Below, in pieces: positions 9,202 to 16,840 of a stretch of 64,000 nt of DNA (position 1 is its first letter; the number at the start of each line of letters is the position of its first letter). A program made the translations under genes and the position numbers. This DNA is from Kiritimatiellia bacterium (GTDB lineage Bacteria > Verrucomicrobiota > Kiritimatiellia > RFP12 > UBA1067): contig JAQIBS010000025.1 of the NCBI GenBank assembly GCA_027858965.1, forward strand, positions 18,352-82,351, in the 5' to 3' direction. The notes beneath the pieces were generated by a model that saw nothing but the letters and a program-made list of their open reading frames with translations, was not told the DNA's origin and did no database searches.

Positions 9202-10059
9202 TTAAACTCCGCTATAGGCAGAGAAACCGCCATCGATCGGAACCACAACGCCAGTCACAAATCTAGAGGCATCAGCGGATACAAGCCAAAGCATTGCACC
9301 GATCAGATCCTCCGGATTGCCGAACTCACCCATGGGAGTGTTATTTAGAATCTTCTCTGAACGCGGAGTCATTGATCCATCTGGATTTATCAGCAACGCC
9401 TTGTTCTGAGCGGTCAGGAAAAAGCCGGGAGCAATAGCATTCACGCGAATACCAGCCTTAGCCATATGAACCGCCATCCACTGCGTAAAGTTACTCACAG
9501 CAGCTTTGGCGGCGCTGTAGGCCGGAATCTTGGTCAACGGACAAAAAGCATTCATCGATGAGATATTGATGATAATACCCGATCCACTCTTGGCCATATT
9601 CTTAGTAAAGGCCTGTGAAGGAAGCAGAGTTCCCAGGAAATTCAGATTAAAAACAAACTCAATGCTCTTAGGGTCAAGATCATAGAAAGTCACGAAATCG
9701 CGATTTTCGATGAGAAGATCATCAGGATTGAGATACTCCATAGAGGTGGTTCCCTTAGGATGGTTGCCGCCAGCGCCATTGATCAAAATAGAGACAGGAC
9801 CCAGCTCAGCCTCAATCTTCTGATTAGCGGCTTCCAAACTCTCTTTTTCCAATGCATTACAGCCTACGGCCAGAGCCTTACCACCCGCTGCAACAATATC
9901 ATCAACGACTTTCTGCGCTGCAGCCTCGTTCAAATCCGCTACAGCCACAGCTGCACCGCATTCAGCCAGAGCTCTTGCCATTGTACCGCAAAGCACTCCA
10001 CCGCCACCAGTGACAACAGCCACCTTTCCATCTAAATTCACCTTAAAGGGAACTCCCAT
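9202..10059 (-). CDS. SDR oxidoreductase, D-mannonate oxidoreductase (fructuronate reductase)-like
   Basis: A classical short-chain dehydrogenase. The NAD(P) site is TGGGGVLCG at 17-25, followed by NGAGG at 94-98, and the catalytic set is S167/S168, Y181 and K185 (YSAAK). The sequence resembles the SDR-type D-mannonate oxidoreductase (UxuB/YjmF) of Bacillus, which interconverts D-fructuronate and D-mannonate in hexuronate breakdown. That fits the pectin-degrading enzymes nearby. A strong AAGGAG precedes the ATG. It lies between gnd and the LarA-family gene on the same strand. Other sugar-acid SDRs (gluconate 5-dehydrogenase type) are possible alternatives. Confidence 0.8.
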   Translation of the reverse strand: MGVPFKVNLDGKVAVVTGGGGVLCGTMARALAECGAAVAVADLNEAAAQKVVDDIVAAGGKALAVGCNALEKESLEAANQKIEAELGPVSILINGAGGNHPKGTTSMEYLNPDDLLIENRDFVTFYDLDPKSIEFVFNLNFLGTLLPSQAFTKNMAKSGSGIIINISSMNAFCPLTKIPAYSAAKAAVSNFTQWMAVHMAKAGIRVNAIAPGFFLTAQNKALLINPDGSMTPRSEKILNNTPMGEFGNPEDLIGAMLWLVSADASRFVTGVVVPIDGGFSAYSGV

Positions 10060-10133
10060 TTTTCATCTCCTTAGTTTAATTTTAAAAATTTTCTGCGTTA
10101 TGGGCCGTATGAGCCATAGCAATATCCAACACC

Positions 10134-10155
10134 CAACACGGAATATCCAATATCC
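10134..10155 (+). repeat. Left arm of 22-bp inverted repeat around the S23-like gene
   Basis: Starts CAACACGGAATATCC. Its reverse complement occurs at 10535-10556 with 21 of 22 bases identical, so the four-helix-bundle gene lies between the arms. Confidence 0.85.
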
Positions 10156-10168
10156 AAGTTGAGAGCCG

Positions 10169-10540
10169 CTATCGCTCCTTACTTTGCTTAGCAGTCCCAA
10201 CACTCGTAAATAGGATTGCAATCAATTCATCAGTTTCTTTCATCAGCGAATCTAATTTCGATGACATCTTAACCATCTCCGCCCTTGCAATAATCTTCAG
10301 CCAAATCTCTGTTTCCCTAAGTTCCTTAAGCGCAATCTTTAGTTTATGAACAAAATCCGCTTTCGATTCTACGCTTTGAGACTCTCCATAATTTGCAGCA
10401 GGCGAAGTGCCACTCCGCAAAATTTGTAAGGAAATATGCTTACCGGCCTTTGTATCAGGAAGCGCCTCCGAAAGGTTTATAATCCTGACAGCATAATCGA
10501 CTAAGCGATTCTGTAAATCATATTTCTTTTCCTTGGACAT
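10169..10540 (-). CDS. S23/four-helix-bundle protein (23S rRNA intervening-sequence type)
   Basis: A 123-residue all-helical protein of the S23/IVP family: YDLQNRLVDYAVRIINLSEA, then SLQILRSGTSPAANYGES and FVHKLKIALKELRETEIWLK. Homologues occur inside intervening sequences of 23S rRNA genes and also as free chromosomal genes. The fold is shared with the Avd accessory protein of diversity-generating retroelements. The ATG at 10540 lies inside the right arm of the inverted repeat and has no clear ribosome site. The open frame continues upstream to 10648 into the 3' end of the LarA-family gene, so an earlier start is possible. Its function is unknown. It interrupts an otherwise coherent sugar-acid gene group, which suggests insertion. 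Confidence 0.85.
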   Translation of the reverse strand: MSKEKKYDLQNRLVDYAVRIINLSEALPDTKAGKHISLQILRSGTSPAANYGESQSVESKADFVHKLKIALKELRETEIWLKIIARAEMVKMSSKLDSLMKETDELIAILFTSVGTAKQSKER

Positions 10541-10556
10541 TGGATATTCCGTGTTG
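10535..10556 (-). repeat. Right arm of 22-bp inverted repeat around the S23-like gene
   Basis: Reverse-complement partner of 10134-10155 (21 of 22 bases). It contains the proposed start codon of the S23-like gene and lies 16 bases from the stop codon of the LarA-family gene. Confidence 0.85.
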
Positions 10557-10571
10557 ATTATTGGATATTGA

Positions 10572-11855
10572 TCATTCTCCCGCGAACCGCGATTCCACCG
10601 CCCACAAGCCGATGGCCGGGTTACTGATATAAAAAATCTCTTCACCATCCGGCATTACATTAACGCCGTCTTTTAATACTTCAGGATTGTAGCGCTGCAT
10701 GGAGGCATCACAATCAGCATATTTAAAACCAGCACTTTCAATTTCTTCACGAGAGAGTTTACCGGCAGCATAGGTGATGCCGAAGCGTCCCTCTGAGGAG
10801 CCATGAATCAAATGAGCAGCCGCCCCGAGATTATCCCGCAACTCCTGACTCTCATCAACAAACTGCATTGTTTTCTCTGTTCCAAAATATCCATACTTGC
10901 GAATCAAAGCATCAATCTGCGGGTCTTCCCCAAACTCCTCAACACCTGGAGCCAAAACAAGAAGTTCGCCATCATCAGCCATTGCCATGCGGGTTCGGTA
11001 AATCGCCTTATTGCCCAACCATGTGCTCTTGAATTCAGAGGGGTCCAGATAAACAACGCATTTTTTGATCGGTTCTGATAGCATCTCAAAATTAACCTCA
11101 AGCGAGAGGGCAGCGGCTTTATTGAAAACCTCAATATCCGCACCTACATAAAGTCCACGCACGGCAAGACCACCCGCCTCTTCATCACGTCCAACCACAG
11201 TCTGCACATAAACCGTTTCCGGAAGCTGGTCACAAAAGTGGTCGGTACCATAGTTATAAAGTCGACGCACGGGAGTATCCGCCCGCCCCATGATACGCTC
11301 CATGCCATATACTGCTCCCACAAAATGGCTGCGATGAATGCCAACGGATCCGCCAGTGCCCACAAAAAGATTCTTGTTATAGTTGGCCATGCCAATAACT
11401 TCATGCGGCACAACCTGTCCGATCGAGAGGATTAAATCAAAGTTCCCCTCTACCAACAGTTTATTGACCTGCACAGGCCAGTCAAAATCAAGAGCTCCCT
11501 CTGTGACTTCGCTCATGTATTCACCGGGAACAGTTCCGAGAGTAACAACATCATTGCGCCAATCATGCACCTTAAAGAGATCCAACGGTATCTCACCAAA
11601 CATCTCTTTAATCTGCTCTGGCGTCATAGGTGTGTGTGTGCCGAGAGCAGGCAGTACAGCGGTCAATGCATCACCGTAATACTCCCAGGCAAATTGAGTC
11701 AGCAAACCGGCCCGCGAATGAAATCGCGTAAAATCCGGGGGAACAATCAGAACATTTTTACGTTTACCCAGCTTATCCAAAGCCTCAAACAATCCACGCT
11801 TCATTTGCGCAGCATCAAGCTTTGATTCAACAGATCCATCTTCAAAAAGCAACAT
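10572..11855 (-). CDS. LarA-family (lactate racemase-like) protein, possible sugar-acid C2 epimerase
   Basis: 427 residues of the LarA/DUF2088 family, whose members racemise or epimerise 2-hydroxyacids with a nickel-pincer nucleotide made by LarB, LarC and LarE. Family-like motifs seen: PPDFTRFHSRAG (39-50), GTHTPMTPEQIKEMFG (72-87, H74), GQVVPHEVIGMANYNKN (146-162) and VGTGGSVGIHRSH (165-177). K161 may be the pincer-attaching lysine. Known non-lactate homologues include malate racemase and D-gluconate 2-epimerase. The mannonate-type SDR and gnd downstream make a mannonate/gluconate epimerase attractive, but this is inference. No cofactor genes are in the window. AGGGAG precedes the ATG closely. 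Confidence 0.8.
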   Translation of the reverse strand: MLLFEDGSVESKLDAAQMKRGLFEALDKLGKRKNVLIVPPDFTRFHSRAGLLTQFAWEYYGDALTAVLPALGTHTPMTPEQIKEMFGEIPLDLFKVHDWRNDVVTLGTVPGEYMSEVTEGALDFDWPVQVNKLLVEGNFDLILSIGQVVPHEVIGMANYNKNLFVGTGGSVGIHRSHFVGAVYGMERIMGRADTPVRRLYNYGTDHFCDQLPETVYVQTVVGRDEEAGGLAVRGLYVGADIEVFNKAAALSLEVNFEMLSEPIKKCVVYLDPSEFKSTWLGNKAIYRTRMAMADDGELLVLAPGVEEFGEDPQIDALIRKYGYFGTEKTMQFVDESQELRDNLGAAAHLIHGSSEGRFGITYAAGKLSREEIESAGFKYADCDASMQRYNPEVLKDGVNVMPDGEEIFYISNPAIGLWAVESRFAGE

Positions 11856-11987
11856 AACTCCCTTTCCTCTAAATAAGCCATCTATTTTGACATAATTACA
11901 CTCCCTGAATCAAGCTTGCAAAAATCCCCTTTGCATAAATGCACGACGAGAGTATCATAGACGTATTCATTTAAAAGGAAAAGTCCC

Positions 11988-12461
11988 ATGATAGTTAACC
12001 AATTTTTTCCCGCCCTGATTATCTTCTCTGCTTTTGTAGCGGGCAGCTTCTTTTTCAGCCACCTGCTCAGAGAGGTCAGCTCACGTTTCGATGTATCCAC
12101 CAATGAGGTATTTCGCCTGCTGGCCAACTTCCAGCAAGCCATTATGATTTTTATCGGATCAGTGCTGGCTCTGGCCAAACTGGGATTTAATGTTTCGGCA
12201 CTGGTCGCCGGACTGGGCCTGACCGGATTTGCACTGGGATTTGCCCTTAAGGATGCCATTGCAAACCTTGTGGCAGGCATTATGATTGTCATCTACAAGC
12301 CGATAGAAATCGGCCACATTGTAGAGGTATCCGGAAGCCGGGGAGAGGTCATCAACATCAACCTGCGTTATATCACAATTCAAAAAGAGGATGCGATTGA
12401 CTTGGTTCCCAACTCCCTTTTCCTAAACAAACAGATCACTGTTTTTAAACCGAGCAGCTAG
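11988..12461 (+). CDS. Minimal MscS-type mechanosensitive channel protein
   Basis: 157 residues with the core of the MscS family: two or three hydrophobic segments (about 5-25, 45-65, 68-95), the Gly/Ala-rich pore helix (GLGLTGFALGFALKDAIANL) and the following beta domain (YKPIEIGHIVEVSGSRGEV, then NSLFLNKQITVF). It stops straight after the beta domain and lacks the C-terminal alpha/beta cage of MscS (286 residues in E. coli). A good ribosome site (AAAGGA) and no disrupted frame downstream suggest a genuinely short protein rather than a pseudogene. It is divergent from the LarA-family gene. Predicted inner-membrane channel for osmotic release. Confidence 0.8.
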   Translation: MIVNQFFPALIIFSAFVAGSFFFSHLLREVSSRFDVSTNEVFRLLANFQQAIMIFIGSVLALAKLGFNVSALVAGLGLTGFALGFALKDAIANLVAGIMIVIYKPIEIGHIVEVSGSRGEVININLRYITIQKEDAIDLVPNSLFLNKQITVFKPSS

Positions 12462-12530
12462 CTGGGCGGAAATGCGGAAGTTTCACACATCTAGCTTCGT
12501 GCTCTGCGTCTACGCCCTGACAAGCCAGAA

Positions 12531-12650
12531 ACGTAGCTCAGCATAGCCGCAACCTAATATTTTAAGATTTATTTACCGCAGATTGCCATTCTCTTCGGTC
12601 ATTCCCGCCCTTTGGACAGCCTTACTCAATTGTGCTTCGTTTATCGCAGA
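12531..12650 (+). repeat. GCAGCATAGCCGCAACC dispersed element, copy 1
   Basis: Begins ACGTAGCTCAGCATAGCCGC and continues through TTCGGTCATTCCCGCC to TGCTTCGTTT. It aligns along its length with 26251-26351. Shorter relatives occur at 35040-35100 (reverse) and 63885-63935. Confidence 0.6.
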
Positions 12651-12841
12651 TTTATCTGCATCGCAAAAGGCCGCTTGTTGTAGCGTTGCTTCTCAGAAGC
12701 AAAATCTTCCCTGTAGCGTCAGCTCTAATAGCTGAAATAGGGCTGCGTTAATTGGCTCTGAGAGCCAACACTACAGTTTCAGGTAAATTCCTTGATCAAA
12801 CTCACTGATTATTTACCACAAACTTCTTTGACTAACCTTAA

Positions 12842-12943
12842 AACACGCAGTGTTTTCTCCTAATGCAGTAATGCATATCGCACAACTCAATAAAAGATGT
12901 AGCATAATCTCGCATATCACTCAGGATAAGTTTGAGGCCGCAA
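12842..12943 (+). repeat. ATATCACTC-family palindromic repeat, copy 2
   Basis: Shares CTAATGCAGTAATGCATATC at one end and CGCATATCACTCAGG at the other with the copies at 5374 and 56023, in the same order. Confidence 0.55.
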
Positions 12944-13002
12944 CTTGAGCTGGTAGCTGGTAGTCTGTAGCTGGCAGCAAATACAGCAGAGCAAACTACA
13001 AG

Positions 13003-13034
13003 CTACTGGCTACTGGCTACTGGCTACTGGCTAC
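13003..13034. repeat. Heptamer tandem array (CTACTGG)n
   Basis: About 4.5 uninterrupted copies of CTACTGG, directly downstream of the glucoamylase-like gene on the minus strand. Confidence 0.9.
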
Positions 13035-13060
13035 AAGCTGGGTTGCGTGCATAGCCCGCA

Positions 13061-14647
13061 TTAGTCTTTGACAAACCCGATCTTCTTCAGCATCGGAGCA
13101 ATCTCTGGATTTTTCATGAAGTTCTTCCAGCAAAGACCGGTACGGTAATTTTCAATCATGCAGATAATCGGACCCTGATCAATGGCGATATGGCTCTTTG
13201 CTACCCAATCTCTCTGCTGGTTGAATGAATCATAAAAGCCGAATGGCCCCCATAACCTGTCGCCCATTTCATAGTAAAAGTGCTTCAGTGCGGCCATCGA
13301 TTCTTTAGGGGTAAAAGGGAAAGAGCCGATTGCTGCAGTTGGTGCTATAGTTCCATTATCACGCTTTTCGCCTGGAGCAAAGGCGCTGTAGCCATCAGGG
13401 CCATCGCAGGCGGTCAACCCCCAGACACGATCACTGTAGCCCTTAAACCCCTGAGGATTATCGTTGCAGTATGCCTGATGAATCTGCGAGATCGCGCGTG
13501 AGTTATTGTAGTAGTTGGTATACTGATCGCGTTTATTCCGCGGATCAAAACAGGTGAATGAATATTGCGAGAGAAACAGCGGTCCCCCCATCGGAATGCC
13601 GACTTCCTGCTTAATCCCGTAGTACTTCTGTCCATTGAGATAACGATCCCCTCCGGCCCATCCGGTTTGCCAGGTGGTGGCAGGAATAGGATAAGTTGGA
13701 GATGCGACTCCCAGCAGGTAGACAATCATACATTCGTTATAACCGCGCACCTTGTGATTCTTCTCCCACCCGAAGTTGGGTGACCAGTGCCAGTACATGA
13801 CACCACTGTTTTCATCCTTGAGATACCAGTTCCACTCAACCGTATGCCAAAGCTCGGTGATCAAGCTGCGCAGCTCTGTTTCACTACGGAGATCACCATC
13901 AAAATACTGCCGCACTGTAAGCAATCCCTGCATCAGCAGAGCGGTCTCTACGATATCACCGCCGTCATCATCCTTGGAAAAGCGGATAACCTTTCCGGTT
14001 CTTCCATTAAGCCAGTGCGACCACGCCCCGTGAAAGCGATCTGCCTTGCCGAGAAACCGGACAATCTTCAGCAGTCGTTCAACCCCCTGCTCCCGGGTGA
14101 CAAATCCGCGCTCAACTCCTATCATAAGAGCCAGCACACCAAACCCTGTTCCGCCGCTGGCGCAGGCACCGCGCGAACTATAATAGCGTTCTTTGATCAA
14201 GCCGGAGTCTTTATGGGCATAATCCCAGAAGTAACGAAAGGTTGCATGCTGGATTGAAGTAAGAAGCTGATCCTCATTCATCGAAAAAGGAGATGATTCA
14301 ACAGGCCTATCATTAACCGCGATCTCCTCAGCACTCTTCTGCAGAGCTTTAACCTTATAATAAAACTTCCTGCCGTTGGCATTTTTTCCGATCCAATCTG
14401 AGTAGACCTCGACAGGGTGCGCTTTTTTATTCAGCTTTAAATACTCTCCATCGGAGAAATCGCTGCGATAGATATTATAGCCTTTAGCTCCATCGACTGA
14501 GCTCCACGTAATATCTACGCGGCTGTCGGCAGGAGAGTGTGTAATGTTTCCCGCAGCTAAAGCAAACGGAAGAAAAAGGGACAATAATGCCGTGAAATGA
14601 CTAAACAACGAGTAGTTCATATAATTACAATCGTTAACTTTTCGCAT
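13061..14647 (-). CDS. Secreted glucoamylase-like domain protein (PF10091; GH144-like) with N-terminal FnIII-like domain
   Basis: 528 residues. GGGGGAGG lies 9 bases before ATG 14647. A signal peptide (to about residue 32, LPFALAAG) is followed by a fibronectin-III-like domain (about 35-110: DSRVDITWSSVDGAKGYNIY). The glycoamylase-type (alpha/alpha)6 barrel follows (about 125-520), with FRYFWDYAHKDSGLIKERY, GTGFGVLALMIGVERG, YNECMIVYLLGVASP, GPDGYSAFAPGEKRDNGTIA and IAIDQGPIICMIENYRTG. Members of this family include GH144 beta-1,2-glucanases. Substrate here is unproven. It is likely periplasmic or secreted and part of the local polysaccharide-degrading set. The next gene region upstream is a LamG remnant. 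Confidence 0.85.
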   Translation of the reverse strand: MRKVNDCNYMNYSLFSHFTALLSLFLPFALAAGNITHSPADSRVDITWSSVDGAKGYNIYRSDFSDGEYLKLNKKAHPVEVYSDWIGKNANGRKFYYKVKALQKSAEEIAVNDRPVESSPFSMNEDQLLTSIQHATFRYFWDYAHKDSGLIKERYYSSRGACASGGTGFGVLALMIGVERGFVTREQGVERLLKIVRFLGKADRFHGAWSHWLNGRTGKVIRFSKDDDGGDIVETALLMQGLLTVRQYFDGDLRSETELRSLITELWHTVEWNWYLKDENSGVMYWHWSPNFGWEKNHKVRGYNECMIVYLLGVASPTYPIPATTWQTGWAGGDRYLNGQKYYGIKQEVGIPMGGPLFLSQYSFTCFDPRNKRDQYTNYYNNSRAISQIHQAYCNDNPQGFKGYSDRVWGLTACDGPDGYSAFAPGEKRDNGTIAPTAAIGSFPFTPKESMAALKHFYYEMGDRLWGPFGFYDSFNQQRDWVAKSHIAIDQGPIICMIENYRTGLCWKNFMKNPEIAPMLKKIGFVKD

Positions 14648-15159
14648 TTATGTGAGCCTCCCCCTCGCAAAGACGCAAAAAGCGCAGAGTTTGATTGCTA
14701 TGTGTCATTGCTACGCAGATTTTCTAACCCGTCTACGCCCGCCAGCAAAGCGATTACAAGAGCAGAATGATCGTACCTGATGGAGGTAGCTCATTCACCT
14801 GGTTGATCAGCAGTGCCCTCTCAGGATCTACTGTGCCGGGCACGAAGGTGAAAACGCGAACCTGATCGATGTCGCCATCGAAGCGGCTGGCGACCTGTCC
14901 CGTGATTCCGAGATGAATATCGGTGCCGGTGACAAATGCGTCCGTCTGAGTGCCAGCCTGGGGTTCGCCGTTGAGGTAGAATGTGCTTGTGCCACTCTCC
15001 CGGATGACTGCGATATGGGCCCACTCTCCCGATATAATAGGCTGTCCGCTACCATTTATGCCACCACGCTACTGCCGGAAAAACGTATTATTATACCCCC
15101 CCCCTTTTGACCGTAATACAAGATAAAACGCAAAATCATAATATTGATTATAATACAAC
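14648..15159. other. Intergenic region holding a LamG remnant and a C9/G9 tract
   Basis: Apart from the gene fragment at 14754-15068, only a homopolymer of nine C (15096-15104) and AT-rich sequence upstream of it are visible. Confidence 0.7.
14754..15068 (-). pseudogene. 5'-truncated LamG-domain remnant
   Basis: A minus-strand frame without any start codon is open from just after an in-frame TAG (about 15071-15069) to TAA at 14754-14756. It encodes the second half of a LamG/concanavalin-A-like domain: GEWAHIAVIRESGTSTFYLN, then TGTDIHLGITGQVASRFDGD and IDQVRVFTF. It resembles the LamG domain of the giant protein at 1-3218 and the Lentisphaerae-type LamG proteins. The N-terminal half is missing, so this is a decayed or recombined gene end. 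A run of nine G lies upstream on the minus strand. Confidence 0.7.
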
Positions 15160-16728
15160 TCAGTCCTGAGTTGCCATGCTTCCCCACCAGTTTTTATTCG
15201 GCTGCCAACCCTCATTCAATATTACAGCATGGCTCTTCTCAAGACCCGCCTTGCGTTTGATTGACTGCTGTTTCTTCTGCTCAACCCATGCCGGATCATA
15301 ACCATCGAAAGGCAGAGGGCGCTTTGCCCCGCAGGATTCCAAAAAAGCATCCAGCTCTTTCCACAACGCATCCGTGCGCTCAGGTTCAGACCCAGCTAAG
15401 TTTTTCTGCTCACCAATATCCTTTCCCGGACGATAGAGTTCATTACGGCCATCTTCATAATAGTGAATCAGCTTATAATCACCCTTGATAATAATGGAAG
15501 AGGGCTCTCCTCCCTGGTTGCCGTAGTGCGGATAATGCCAGAAGACAGCGCGCTCAGCAATCTTATCCCCCTGCAGCAGAGGTTTAAGGCTCACACCATC
15601 CACATGCTGCTTCGGCATCAGGTCAAGTCCGGCCAGATCCAGCATTGTGGGAAAGAAATCAACGCCAGTTACAATTGATCCGCAAAGCGTACCCGCTTTA
15701 GTAACACCGGGAGCCTTGATATAGAAGGGAACACGAATGCCCCCCTCCCACTGACGTCCCTTGCCACCACGGTAGGGGAGCATACTGGTAGAGAAACTAT
15801 CACCAGAGCTGACACCCCCGTTGTCACCGGTAAAGAGCACAATAGTATTTTCATCGAGCCCCTGTTCTTTCAAACACTCCATCACCCGACCTACAGCACT
15901 GTCCATATTCTCAATCAGAGCAGCGTAAACCGGATTATCCTGCACCTGACGAACAGGGAGAGTACGGTCTATCTTGAAACGATCACCCCGATGCGGATTC
16001 TTTGCGGCGATATCTCGATACTTCTTCCAATGCTCGTGTGAGCATTGAATCGGACCATGTACCGCATAAAAGGAGAGATACGCCAGGAAGGGTTTATTCC
16101 TGTCGCGGTTCTTAATGAAGTTAATTGTCTCATTGGCTAGCCGCTGTGTCAGCGGTTCTCCATCCTGACCGGATTCCAGGTTGGGATTCTTCCAGGGAGC
16201 AAAATACCCTCCGATAGGCGAGCCGACATGCCAGCCGCCTTTATTAATGTCAAAACCATGATCAGTCGGCCAGGAGCCCTCGCCACCGAGATGCCACTTA
16301 CCCGTAAAGAATGTTGCATAACCGCCAGCCTTGAGAGCTTCGGCAAGCGTAACATCCTCCTTGGGAAGATTATGCAGATACTCAGTGGGCATAACGCAGC
16401 CCTTTTTTGCCTTTGCCATCTTCGCACCGACTGACGCACCGATCCAGTCGGTGATTCCATGACGCGCTGGATACTTACCGGTCATTATGCTGGCACGTGA
16501 GGGCGAGCAGACCCGACAGGTTGCATACCCACGGGTAAAGCGCATCCCGGAGTTGGCAAGTTTATCAATATTCGGAGTCTGATAGAACTCACTTCCCTCA
16601 ACTCCCACATCCATAATGCCGTAATCATCAACCAGCACAAAAAGAAAGTTCGGTTTCTTAGCTGCAAAGAGAGAGAGCTGCACCCCCGCAACCATCACAA
16701 TCATCGTTATCTGGAAAAACTTTTTCAT
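15160..16728 (-). CDS. Type I (formylglycine-dependent) sulfatase, secreted
   Basis: 522 residues with a signal peptide (about 1-23). Metal-ligand aspartates D34/D35 lie in FVLVDDYGIMDVG. The maturation motif C74-S-P-S-R78 (C-x-P-S-R) is intact, where the Cys becomes formylglycine. TGKYPARHGI and TFFTGKWHLGGEGSWPTDHG follow, and FTGDNGGVS (about 300) carries the second metal site. It hydrolyses sulfate esters, probably from a sulfated polysaccharide. The subfamily and substrate cannot be fixed by eye. AAAGGA lies 8 bases before the ATG. It sits next to PL11 and agarase-like genes on the same strand. A separate formylglycine-generating enzyme is needed and is not in the window. Confidence 0.95.
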   Translation of the reverse strand: MKKFFQITMIVMVAGVQLSLFAAKKPNFLFVLVDDYGIMDVGVEGSEFYQTPNIDKLANSGMRFTRGYATCRVCSPSRASIMTGKYPARHGITDWIGASVGAKMAKAKKGCVMPTEYLHNLPKEDVTLAEALKAGGYATFFTGKWHLGGEGSWPTDHGFDINKGGWHVGSPIGGYFAPWKNPNLESGQDGEPLTQRLANETINFIKNRDRNKPFLAYLSFYAVHGPIQCSHEHWKKYRDIAAKNPHRGDRFKIDRTLPVRQVQDNPVYAALIENMDSAVGRVMECLKEQGLDENTIVLFTGDNGGVSSGDSFSTSMLPYRGGKGRQWEGGIRVPFYIKAPGVTKAGTLCGSIVTGVDFFPTMLDLAGLDLMPKQHVDGVSLKPLLQGDKIAERAVFWHYPHYGNQGGEPSSIIIKGDYKLIHYYEDGRNELYRPGKDIGEQKNLAGSEPERTDALWKELDAFLESCGAKRPLPFDGYDPAWVEQKKQQSIKRKAGLEKSHAVILNEGWQPNKNWWGSMATQD

Positions 16729-16760
16729 AATACATGTCCTTTCTAAACCAGCAGAGCTGG

Positions 16761-16840
16761 AACCAAACTGAGCCTATGTGATATGCAAATACTTTTTTAC
16801 ATATTAAACAGTTGTGTGATATGCACTGCTGCTTTACTCC
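16761..16840 (-). repeat. ATATCACTC-family palindromic repeat, copy 3
   Basis: Reverse-orientation copy: ACTGAGCCTATGTGATATGC and GTTGTGTGATATGCACTGC, with the same paired GTGATATGC arms as the other copies. It reaches into the last codons of the PL11 gene (stop at 16834). Confidence 0.55.

Larger units (their letters stand above)
12462..13060. other. 599-bp repeat-rich intergenic region
   Basis: No gene is supported. Contents: a copy of the GCAGCATAGCCGCAACC element (about 12531-12650), a copy of the ATATCACTC palindrome family (about 12842-12943) and a heptamer array of CTACTGG (13003-13034). Confidence 0.7.

Noticed and set aside
14821..15055. Short minus-strand frames with ATG in the LamG remnant
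   Set aside because: They are in other frames than the LamG-coding one and give Arg/Ser-rich peptides without family features.
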